DNA from: Streptomyces sp. 2131.1
GTDB taxonomy: Bacteria > Actinomycetota > Actinomycetes > Streptomycetales > Streptomycetaceae
DNA: 64,000 bases
Direction: 5' to 3'
NCBI RefSeq assembly: GCF_900105515.1
Contig: NZ_FNSY01000001.1
Location: 3,286,001 to 3,350,000, forward strand
The notes beneath the pieces were generated by a model. It searched no databases. It was not told where the DNA came from and was given only the letters and a program-made list of their open reading frames with translations. Both the position numbers and the translations under genes were made by a program. Each line of letters begins with the position of its first letter. The first letter of the stretch is position 1. Positions 19,803-26,880 of this stretch are shown here, piece by piece.

Positions 19803-19874
19803 GCGGGTGTAGTTCAGTAGTAGAACATCCCCCTTCCAGGGGGAAGGCGCAGTGTGCAATTCCTGTCACCCGCT
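19803..19874 (+). tRNA. tRNA-Gly (TCC), structurally atypical
   Basis: Acceptor GCGGGTG/CACCCGC, D-stem GTTC/GAAC and anticodon stem TCCCC/GGGGA with loop CTTCCAG (anticodon TCC) are all perfect. The elbow is not normal. D-loop AGTAGTA has A where conserved G18 should be. The T-loop reads TGCAATT, replacing the near-universal T55 with G. The T-stem (CAGTG against CCTGT) pairs poorly in the standard register; a shifted GCAG/CTGT pairing is possible. CCA is not encoded. It may read GGA codons or may be a specialised glycyl donor. Confidence 0.85.
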
Positions 19875-19898
19875 CCGCACGACTCCTGCAGGACCACT

Positions 19899-19934
19899 CC
19901 GGTGGATCAGGTAGAGTAGTGATCGCTCCACCGG
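19899..19934 (+). promoter_or_regulatory. dyad around -10 of tRNA-Gly(GCC)
   Basis: TAGAGT at 19912-19917 is a good -10 element. It sits in the loop of an inverted repeat: CCGGTGGATCA (19899-19909) against TGATC (19920-19924) plus TCCACCGG (19927-19934), with a 2-base bulge. Confidence 0.45.
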
Positions 19935-19955
19935 TGAAAGCCGAGTGGCTGCAAT

Positions 19956-20028
19956 GCGGACGTAGCTCAGTTGGTAGAGCGCAACCTTGCCAAGGTTGAG
20001 GTCGCCAGTTCGAACCTGGTCGTCCGCT
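19956..20028 (+). tRNA. tRNA-Gly (GCC), copy 1
   Basis: Canonical 73-base cloverleaf: acceptor GCGGACG/CGTCCGC, D-loop with GG, anticodon loop TTGCCAA (GCC), T-loop TTCGAAC. CCA not encoded. Identical in sequence to the copy at 24022-24094. Confidence 0.97.
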
Positions 20029-20037
20029 CAGAAAATG

Positions 20038-20067
20038 AAGGCCCCGGTCGATTTCGACCGGGGCCTT
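20038..20067 (+). terminator. terminator of tRNA-Gly cluster
   Basis: AAGGCCCCGGTCG (20038-20050) / CGACCGGGGCCTT (20055-20067), 4-base loop. Confidence 0.85.
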
Positions 20068-20188
20068 CGTCGTGTCTCGGGTCCTCATGTGTCTTCCCCA
20101 CTCCTCGGGCACCACCCATGACGTTTGTCATGGGTGGTGGTGACAGCCCGCACTGCCCCCGGCCTTCCGAGGCCGGAAACCTGGAGAC

Positions 20189-21133
20189 ATGACCAGCGAC
20201 GACAAGTCCCGTGAGTACGTGATCCAGACGGAGGACGTCCGGCGCAGCTACGCCGGCGGCTTCGAGGCCGTGTCCGGCGCCTCCTTCGCCGTGGCGCGCG
20301 GCGAACTGTTCGCCCTGCTCGGTACGAACGGCGCCGGCAAGACCTCCACCGTCGAGCTCCTGGAGGGCCTGGCCCGCCCCGACGGCGGCACGGTACGGGT
20401 CCTGGGCCACGACCCGTACGCCGAGCGCACCCGGGTCCGCCCCCGGATAGGCGTGATGCTCCAGGAGGGCGGCTTCCCGTCCGAGTTGTCGGTCACCGAG
20501 ACGGTACGGATGTGGGCGGGCTGCACCAGTGGCGCCCGGCCGACCGGGGAGGCCCTGGAGCTCGTGGGGCTGGGCCACCGCGCCCGCGTCCGGGTCAAGC
20601 AGCTCTCGGGCGGTGAGCGGCGGCGGCTGGACCTGGCGCTGGCCCTGCTCGGCCGGCCCGAGGTCCTCTTCCTCGACGAGCCGACCACGGGGCTCGACGC
20701 CGAGGGCCGGCGCGACACCTGGGCGTTGGTGCGCCGCCTCCAGGAGGACGGCACCACCGTGCTGCTCACCACGCACTACCTGGAGGAGGCCGAGGCGCTC
20801 GCGGACCGGCTGGCGATCATGCACCGCGGCCGGATCGTCACCGCGGGCACCACGGCCGAGGTGACGGCCGCCCGCCCCGCCCGCATCCGCTTCGAGCTGC
20901 CCGACGGGGTCCCCGCGGCGCGGCTCCCCCTGGAGCTCCGCGCCGCCGCCGACGGCCCGCGGATCGAGATACGTACGCACCGGCTCCAGGACTCCCTGAC
21001 CGAACTGCTCCGCTGGGCCGCGGAGTCGGACGTCGCACTGCGGGCGCTCGACGCCCGCTCGGCCTCGCTCGAAGAGGCCTTCCTCGACATCGCGAAGTCC
21101 GCCGCCGAAACCGAAGAGGTGTCTGCCGCATGA
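20189..21133 (+). CDS. ABC transporter ATP-binding protein
   Basis: The 314-residue nucleotide-binding subunit of a two-gene ABC-2 type exporter. Walker A GTNGAGKTS, signature LSGGERRRLDLAL and Walker B VLFLDEPTTGLD are intact, followed by the H-loop TTHY. The C-terminal about 90 residues are a DUF4162-like extension common in drug/lipid exporters of the DrrA group. The stop overlaps the permease start (ATGA). With the downstream sensor/regulator pair it forms a four-gene operon of the kind that responds to and exports membrane-active compounds. Confidence 0.93.
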   Translation: MTSDDKSREYVIQTEDVRRSYAGGFEAVSGASFAVARGELFALLGTNGAGKTSTVELLEGLARPDGGTVRVLGHDPYAERTRVRPRIGVMLQEGGFPSELSVTETVRMWAGCTSGARPTGEALELVGLGHRARVRVKQLSGGERRRLDLALALLGRPEVLFLDEPTTGLDAEGRRDTWALVRRLQEDGTTVLLTTHYLEEAEALADRLAIMHRGRIVTAGTTAEVTAARPARIRFELPDGVPAARLPLELRAAADGPRIEIRTHRLQDSLTELLRWAAESDVALRALDARSASLEEAFLDIAKSAAETEEVSAA

Positions 21134-21930
21134 CCACCACTACCACCACCGCGCCCAGCACCCCGCGCACGACGCCCCTGACCCGGCTGACGGCCCTCGG
21201 GCGGGCGGAGCTGACGCTGCTCGTCCGGAACCGGACGGCGGTCTTCGTCGCGCTGCTCATGCCGGCGGCCATGATCATGGCCATGAAGTCGACCTTCGAG
21301 AAGATCGACCTCAAGAGCACCGGCCTCACCGTCGCCGGCGCGGCGCTCATCGGCGGCATCGGAACGGTGCTCGTCCAGGCCGTCTACATGAACATGGTCG
21401 CCGCCTACGTCGCCCGGCGCGAGGAGCTGGTCCTGAAGCGGCTGCGTACCGGTGAGGTCACCGACGGTGAGATACTCGCCGGGACCGCCCTCCCGGCCGG
21501 CGCCCTCGCCCTGGCGCAGAGCGCGGTGATCATCGTCACAGGCACGGCATTCTTCGGCCTCGACGCACCCGAGCGCCCGGAACTGCTCGTGGCCGGGTTG
21601 CTGTTGGGCGTGGTGCTGCTGACGGTCCTCGCCGCGATCACCTCGGTGATCACCCGCACCGTGCAGACGGCCCAGCTGACGACCCTGCCGCTGTTCCTCG
21701 TCTCGATGATGGGCTCGGGGCTCTTCGTCCCGCTGGAGATATTCCCCGACCGCCTCGCGACGGTCTGCGAACTCCTGCCGCTGACCGGGGTGATGACGCT
21801 GATACGGGCCGGCTGGCTCGGTACCTCCGACGGAACGGACCTGCTCGGCGCCGCGCTGACCGGGCTGGTCTGGACGGCCGCCGCCGTGTTTGCTGTGCAG
21901 CGGTGGTTCCGCTGGGATCCGCGACGCTGA
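21130..21930 (+). CDS. ABC-2 type permease
   Basis: A 266-residue membrane subunit with about six hydrophobic helices (for example VFVALLMPAAMIMAMK near 40, LLVAGLLLGVVLLTVLAAI near 150, VWTAAAVFAVQRWF near the end). It pairs with the ATPase encoded just upstream through an ATGA overlap. Substrate unknown; heterologous-peptide or lipid export is typical of this arrangement. Confidence 0.9.
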   Translation: MTTTTTTAPSTPRTTPLTRLTALGRAELTLLVRNRTAVFVALLMPAAMIMAMKSTFEKIDLKSTGLTVAGAALIGGIGTVLVQAVYMNMVAAYVARREELVLKRLRTGEVTDGEILAGTALPAGALALAQSAVIIVTGTAFFGLDAPERPELLVAGLLLGVVLLTVLAAITSVITRTVQTAQLTTLPLFLVSMMGSGLFVPLEIFPDRLATVCELLPLTGVMTLIRAGWLGTSDGTDLLGAALTGLVWTAAAVFAVQRWFRWDPRR

Positions 21931-21945
21931 AGAGGGGGAGACACC

Positions 21946-23391
21946 GTGATGCGCGTACGGAGTTGGCGCCGCAGCTGGCAGGAGCGCAGCAAGATGGAGC
22001 GGATCGACCTGTACTCGCGGTTCACCAATTCCTGCGTCCCCTGGCTCTTCGCCCTCTGCTGGCAAGCGGCACCCTTCCAGTCGGACATCCGCCACGCGCC
22101 GGTCCCGCTGACGCTCGGGGTGGCGCTGCTCCTGGTCAGCCTGGTGCAGTGCCTCCTGAGCAACCGCAACGTTTCCGCGTCGTACGAGCACTACCTGACC
22201 GGCTCCGTCTTCCCTCAGCGGCGTCTGCTGGCCCCTGTCACGCTCCTGGTCGTGGCCGTCGGGCTGCTGGCGGCGCTGGTGGCCGTGGACGGCGTCCATG
22301 GCGCGGGGCTGCTGCTCATGACGCTGAACGCGCCGATGGCCCTCGTGATCACGCGGGTGCTGCTGGTCCCGGTCCGCCGCTTCCTGATCGAGTCGCTCTG
22401 CCTCACCGCCCTGATCACGAGTGCCCTGGCTGCGGCCGGCGTACGGGGCGGCACCTTGGCCGGAGTGGTGGCCTGCAGCCTCTTCGGCTGTGTGCTGGTC
22501 CTGATCTCGGTCCGGCCCAGCGTCTGGAGCATGAGCGTGATGTGGCAGGCGGAGCAGGCCCGGGACATACAGGCCAGACTCGCCGTGGCCGAGGAGCGGC
22601 TGCGCTTCGGGCGGGACATGCACGACGTGCTGGGCCGCAACCTCGCGGTGATCGCGCTCAAGAGCGAACTGGCGGTGGAGCTCGCGCAGCGCGGCCGGCC
22701 GGAGGCGGTGGACCAGATGGTCGAGGTGCAGCGGATAGCGCGGGCCTCGCAGCAGGAGGTGCGCGACGTGGTGCGCGGCTACCGGGAGGCCGACCTGAGC
22801 ACGGAACTGGCCGGGGCGCGGGGCGTGCTGAGCGCGGCCGGCATCGATTGCGCGGTGACCGGGGACAGCGGTGAGCACCTGCCCGCGCCCGTGCAGTCGG
22901 CGCTCGGCTGGGTCGTCCGCGAGGCCGCGACCAACGTGCTGCGGCACGGCGATCCCCGGCACTGCGCGATCCGGGTGCGCGTCACCGCGGACGCCGTGAC
23001 GCTCCAGGTGGAGAACGACGGGGCGACGGCCGCGACCGCTGGGGCGACCGCGTCCGACGGGCCGGGCTCCGGGCTGGCCGGCCTCCGGGAGCGGCTCGGC
23101 GCGCTCGACGGCTCGCTGGAGGCGGGGCCCGCGAAGGGCGGCGGCCTGTTCCGGCTGACGGCGACGATCCCGCTGGGCGACCGCGACTGGCCGAAGGCGG
23201 AATCCGGTCGCCCAGGCCGCCCCGGCGCGAACGGCCCGCTCAGGGCGGCCGGCCCACTCGGCGCGAACGGCCCGCTCAGGGCTTCCGGCGCGGGCGGGGC
23301 GCTCGGCGCCGAAGGACTGCGTCCCGGGACCGTGGTGGCTCCCGGTGTGATGGTGGGGCCGGGGCCCGGCCTGGTGGAGGGACGACGATGA
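21946..23391 (+). CDS. sensor histidine kinase, DesK/LiaS (HisKA_3) type
   Basis: A 481-residue membrane kinase. Several hydrophobic helices in the first about 190 residues (LTLGVALLLVSLVQCLL, LLVVAVGLLAALVAV and others) are followed by the HisKA_3 H-box RFGRDMHDVLGRNL with His226, then an HATPase_c domain with N-box REAATNVLRHG and G-box GPGSGLAGLRERL. The C-terminal tail (about residue 425 on) is low-complexity, with a 22-bp direct repeat. Start GTG 21946 (or ATG 21949) after GAGGGGGA. Coupled to the regulator by an ATGA overlap. Confidence 0.93.
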   Translation: MMRVRSWRRSWQERSKMERIDLYSRFTNSCVPWLFALCWQAAPFQSDIRHAPVPLTLGVALLLVSLVQCLLSNRNVSASYEHYLTGSVFPQRRLLAPVTLLVVAVGLLAALVAVDGVHGAGLLLMTLNAPMALVITRVLLVPVRRFLIESLCLTALITSALAAAGVRGGTLAGVVACSLFGCVLVLISVRPSVWSMSVMWQAEQARDIQARLAVAEERLRFGRDMHDVLGRNLAVIALKSELAVELAQRGRPEAVDQMVEVQRIARASQQEVRDVVRGYREADLSTELAGARGVLSAAGIDCAVTGDSGEHLPAPVQSALGWVVREAATNVLRHGDPRHCAIRVRVTADAVTLQVENDGATAATAGATASDGPGSGLAGLRERLGALDGSLEAGPAKGGGLFRLTATIPLGDRDWPKAESGRPGRPGANGPLRAAGPLGANGPLRASGAGGALGAEGLRPGTVVAPGVMVGPGPGLVEGRR

Positions 23392-23999
23392 CCGCGGTAC
23401 GGGTGCTGCTCGCCGACGACGAGCATCTGATCCGGGGCGCGCTCGCCGCCCTCCTCGCGCTGGAGGAGGACCTGGTGGTGGTCGCGGAGGCGGCGACGGG
23501 GCCGGAGGCGCTCGCCATGGCCCGGGCGCACCGCCCCGATGTCGCGGTGCTGGACCTGGAGATGCCGGGGGCCGACGGTGTGAGCGTAGCCACATCGCTG
23601 CGGGCCGAACTCCCGGACTGCCGGACGATGATCGTGACGAGCCACGGCCGGCCCGGCCACCTCAAGCGGGCCCTGGCGGCGGGCGTGCGGGGCTTCGTGC
23701 CCAAGACCGTCAGCGCCCGTCAGCTCGCCGGCATCATCCGTACCGTCCAGGCCGGAAACCGTTATGTGGACCCGGAGTTGGCGGCGGACGCGATCGCCGC
23801 CGGGGACTCGCCGCTGACCGCGCGCGAGACCGAGGTGCTGGAGCTGGCGGCCGACGGCGCACCGGTCTCGGAAATCGCCGACCGGGCCTCGCTGTCGCAG
23901 GGCACCGTGCGGAACTACCTCTCGGCGGCGGCCTCGAAGCTCGGGGCGGAGAATCGTCACTCGGCAGTGCGTCTCGCACGCGAGCGGGGTTGGGTATAG
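23388..23999 (+). CDS. response regulator, NarL/FixJ (LuxR-type HTH) family
   Basis: A 203-residue regulator. The receiver domain has acidic pocket DDEH near residue 11, phosphoacceptor Asp56 in VLDLEMPGADG and conserved Lys in VPKTVSARQ. The C-terminal LuxR-type HTH is LTARETEVLELAADG...VSEIADRASLSQGTVRNYLSAA. It is cognate to the kinase upstream and most likely controls this operon in response to the exported compound or envelope stress. A TATAGT covering the stop codon (23995-24000) may be the -10 of the next tRNA. Confidence 0.94.
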   Translation: MTAVRVLLADDEHLIRGALAALLALEEDLVVVAEAATGPEALAMARAHRPDVAVLDLEMPGADGVSVATSLRAELPDCRTMIVTSHGRPGHLKRALAAGVRGFVPKTVSARQLAGIIRTVQAGNRYVDPELAADAIAAGDSPLTARETEVLELAADGAPVSEIADRASLSQGTVRNYLSAAASKLGAENRHSAVRLARERGWV

Positions 24000-24021
24000 T
24001 AGGTCTCGCGCTTCGGCGCTT

Positions 24022-24094
24022 GCGGACGTAGCTCAGTTGGTAGAGCGCAACCTTGCCAAGGTTGAGGTCGCCAGTTCGAACCTGGTCGTCCGCT
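24022..24094 (+). tRNA. tRNA-Gly (GCC), copy 2
   Basis: Identical over all 73 bases to 19956-20028. It starts only 22 bases after the response-regulator stop and is followed by its own terminator. Confidence 0.97.
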
Positions 24095-24100
24095 CCGCAC

Positions 24101-24136
24101 GAAGAAGCCCCCGGTCTTTCGGCCGGGGGCTTCTTC
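24101..24136 (+). terminator. terminator of tRNA-Gly copy 2
   Basis: GAAGAAGCCCCCGG (24101-24114) / CCGGGGGCTTCTTC (24123-24136), 8-base loop. It differs in sequence from the terminator of copy 1. Confidence 0.88.
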
Positions 24137-24205
24137 ATGTGCGCGTGGCTGTGTGCGGTGACCGCGGGGTGTCCCGCCGGTCATGGCCGGCGGGACACCC
24201 CGCTG

Positions 24206-25117
24206 CTACCAGGACGTGCCGGTGAGGAGTTCGTACGCCTCGATGTACTTGGCGCGGGTGGCGTCCACGATCTCCTGGGGCAGCGCCGGCGGCGGCTGCT
24301 CGCTCCTGCGGTCCCAGCCGGAGGCCGGGGACGTCAGCCAGTCGCGGACGAACTGCTTGTCGTAGGACGGCTGGGCGTGGCCCGGCTCCCAGGTCTCGGC
24401 CGGCCAGAAGCGGGAGGAGTCCGGGGTCAGCACCTCGTCGGCGATGATCAGTTCTTCGCCGCCGTCGGCGGTGGGCGCGAAGCCGAACTCGAACTTGGTG
24501 TCCGCGAGGATGATCCCGCGCTCGCGGGCGATGTCGCGGGCCCGTCCGTAGACGTCGAGCGTGGTGCGGCGCAGCGCGGCGGCTGTCTCCGTGCCGACCT
24601 GGCGGGCCACCTCCTCGTAGCTCACGTTCTCGTCGTGGTCGCCGACGGCGGCCTTGGTGGCGGGGGTGAAGATCGCGCCCGGCAGCTCGGAGCCGTCGAC
24701 GAGGCCGTCGGGGAGCCCGATGCCGCAGACGGTCCGCGAGGCGTCGTACTCGACGAGGCCGGAGCCCGCCAGGTAGCCGCGGGCGACGCACTCGACCGGG
24801 ACCATCCGCAGCGACTTGCAGATCATCGTGCGGCCCTCCCAGTCGGCGGGGGCCCCGGCGGGCACCTCGGTCGACAGGACGTGGTTCGGCACGAGGTCGG
24901 AGAGCTGGTCGAACCACCACATCGAGAGGCGGGTCAGGACGCGGCCCTTGTCCGGGATCTCGGTCGGCAGCACCCAGTCGTACGCGGACAGCCGGTCGCT
25001 GGCGACCATGACGAGGTCACCGGCCTCGTTCCGGTACAGGTCGCGGACCTTGCCGGTGTGCAGGTGGGTGAGCCCCGGCACCTGCACCGGCTCGGGCTTT
25101 TCTACGAATCCGGACAC
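24206..25117 (-). CDS. purC: phosphoribosylaminoimidazole-succinocarboxamide synthase
   Basis: A 303-residue SAICAR synthase joining aspartate to CAIR with ATP. Family marks: GKVRDLY near residue 23, SDRLSAYDWVLP, the conserved VECVARGYLAGSG, and the C-terminal IADEVLTPDSSRFW. Length is that of the eukaryote-like/actinobacterial form (about 300 rather than 240 residues). Single gene, convergent with tRNA-Gly. Confidence 0.96.
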   Translation of the reverse strand: MSGFVEKPEPVQVPGLTHLHTGKVRDLYRNEAGDLVMVASDRLSAYDWVLPTEIPDKGRVLTRLSMWWFDQLSDLVPNHVLSTEVPAGAPADWEGRTMICKSLRMVPVECVARGYLAGSGLVEYDASRTVCGIGLPDGLVDGSELPGAIFTPATKAAVGDHDENVSYEEVARQVGTETAAALRRTTLDVYGRARDIARERGIILADTKFEFGFAPTADGGEELIIADEVLTPDSSRFWPAETWEPGHAQPSYDKQFVRDWLTSPASGWDRRSEQPPPALPQEIVDATRAKYIEAYELLTGTSW

Positions 25118-25222
25118 GCTGCCTCCGCGTACGTTGTTCCAAGAACCGTTCCGATTGTCCCGTATCCGGGAACGGCCGGCTGCGGAGGGGTGCCGACCGG
25201 GTGGCCCGTGGGCGCCCGTGGT

Positions 25223-26686
25223 TCAGGCGCGCTTGCAGATCCGGTCGAGGAGGTTGGCGGTGGCCTTCTGGATGCGGGGGTCCACATGGCCGGGGCGGTC
25301 CAGGGCCGGCGACCAGGCGAAGGTGCCCGAGGCGAAGACGAGCGCTCCGGACGGGGCCCGGTACAGCGAGGTCTCCTGGTGCCGCATCACGCCTTCGCCG
25401 TCCTGGTACGGGGAGTGGGCGAGGAGGATGCGGTTGTCGTGTTCGGGCAGCGTGGTGCGCGGGAAGTAGCGGTCGGCCTCGCCCGCCACCAGGCCCTCGA
25501 TCTCGTCCCCCTCGACGGCGCCCGTCGCGTCCCACAGCCAGTGCTCCGCGTTCCGCACGACCAGGGGGTGGGGCTCGGGGACCCGGCCCGCGTACTGGAT
25601 GCCCAGCAGCTGCTGCTCCGGGCGGTCGATCTCGCGCCAGAGAGCGGGCCTGCCGGGGCCTCGGCGCTTGCGGCAGGTGAGCAGCCGGTCCGGCACCCCG
25701 GACGCCGAGGGCCCGAGGCTGACCTGCCAGTACATGGTGTTGGCGGAGAGGTAGACCAGCGAGGTGCCGTGGTCGCGGGCGCGCTCGGCGGTGCGGCGCA
25801 TGGGCACCGACCAGTACTCGTCGTGGCCGGGGAAGACCAGGCCCCGGTAGCGCGCGGGGTCGACCCGGCCGGCGTGCAGGTCGCGGGTGTCCGCGTAGGC
25901 GAGGTCGTAGCCGTAGCGCTCGGCCCAGCGGATGAAGTCGTACGCGTGCCCCACGTGCAGCGGGAGGCCCGCACCCGCGTAGGGGCGGTCGAAGGAGACC
26001 GTGACCGCCGCGTCCTCCTCGCCGAGCAGCCTGCCCTCCTCGTCCCAGGCGTGGTAGAGGCTGGCGCCGGTCCGGCCGTCCTCCGGGTAGAGGTTGTACG
26101 CCTGCCAGGTCACGTCCGGGAGTACGAGCAGCAGATCGGCCGGGTGGTCGTCGCGGACGGTGAACGGGATGTGGGAGCGGTAGCCGTCGAGCGTGGTGAG
26201 CACGGCGACGTACGCGCCGATCGACCAGTAGGACGGGATCTGCAGCCGCCAGGACAGCCACCAGTGGTGGCAGGAGACCGTGCGGTCGGCGGTGAGGGGG
26301 GCCGGCTGGACGATGCCGGACAGCCGGGGGCTCGTGGTGATCTTGGAGGCGCCATCGCCGCCGTAGTGGCCGATCCGGTACACGTCCACGGAGAACTGCT
26401 GGGGCGGGTCCACCGTGATGTGGAAGTCGATCGCCTCACCGGGGGCGGCGGCGCCCGTGGAGGTGAAGCCCTTGATCTGCCGGCGCACGTCGTCCGCGGT
26501 GCGCGTGCCGCCGTCGGTGGAGGCGCGGGACAGAGTGGGGTCCGCGTACCAGGGCACGACCTGGCCGGTGTCGTCGAAGTAGTTCTCGCTGCCGCGCAGC
26601 CAGGGCAGCGGCCCCTGGCCGAAAGGGTCGGTCACGGCATGCGCCAGGGCACCCGATTCCCACCGACGGATCTGTTCCGCCCCCAT
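25223..26686 (-). CDS. N,N-dimethylformamidase beta subunit-like protein
   Basis: A 487-residue soluble protein matching the large-subunit domain of N,N-dimethylformamidase (DMFA). The beta-sandwich N-terminal part (FDDTGQVVPWYADPTLSRAS, VDVYRIGHYGGDGAS) precedes the DMFA core (PDVTWQAYNLYPEDGRTGASLY, YRGLVFPGHDEYWSVPMRR, SANTMYWQV). No small subunit gene is adjacent, and most streptomycete homologues have no shown activity, so amide hydrolysis is only a family guess. No signal peptide. Confidence 0.78.
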   Translation of the reverse strand: MGAEQIRRWESGALAHAVTDPFGQGPLPWLRGSENYFDDTGQVVPWYADPTLSRASTDGGTRTADDVRRQIKGFTSTGAAAPGEAIDFHITVDPPQQFSVDVYRIGHYGGDGASKITTSPRLSGIVQPAPLTADRTVSCHHWWLSWRLQIPSYWSIGAYVAVLTTLDGYRSHIPFTVRDDHPADLLLVLPDVTWQAYNLYPEDGRTGASLYHAWDEEGRLLGEEDAAVTVSFDRPYAGAGLPLHVGHAYDFIRWAERYGYDLAYADTRDLHAGRVDPARYRGLVFPGHDEYWSVPMRRTAERARDHGTSLVYLSANTMYWQVSLGPSASGVPDRLLTCRKRRGPGRPALWREIDRPEQQLLGIQYAGRVPEPHPLVVRNAEHWLWDATGAVEGDEIEGLVAGEADRYFPRTTLPEHDNRILLAHSPYQDGEGVMRHQETSLYRAPSGALVFASGTFAWSPALDRPGHVDPRIQKATANLLDRICKRA

Positions 26687-26780
26687 CTCGCTCCCCCTCC
26701 CTCAGGCCCCCGGATCAACAGTGGCGCGCCGACAGTCAGCGCCATTCCCCAGCACATCACATAACGCACGCACTCCGTCA

Positions 26781-26807
26781 CCGTTCGTCGTGAATTGACG
26801 TGAACGG
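26781..26807. promoter_or_regulatory. inverted repeat upstream of the DMFA-like gene
   Basis: CCGTTC (26781-26786) / GAACGG (26802-26807) with an inner GTC/GAC dyad, in a local AT-richer stretch about 95 bases upstream of the DMFA-like start. Operator candidate only. Confidence 0.35.
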
Positions 26808-26880
26808 AACCTGGTGCTCCGGTTATGCGGTTGTTCTCGGCCATCCCGTCCGCCGCATCTTTCCGTCGGCGGGGCCTGTT

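Noticed and set aside
20776..23595. Minus-strand open frame of about 939 codons opposite the ABC/two-component operon
   Set aside because: Shadow of four well-supported plus-strand genes; low-complexity His/Arg/Gly translation.
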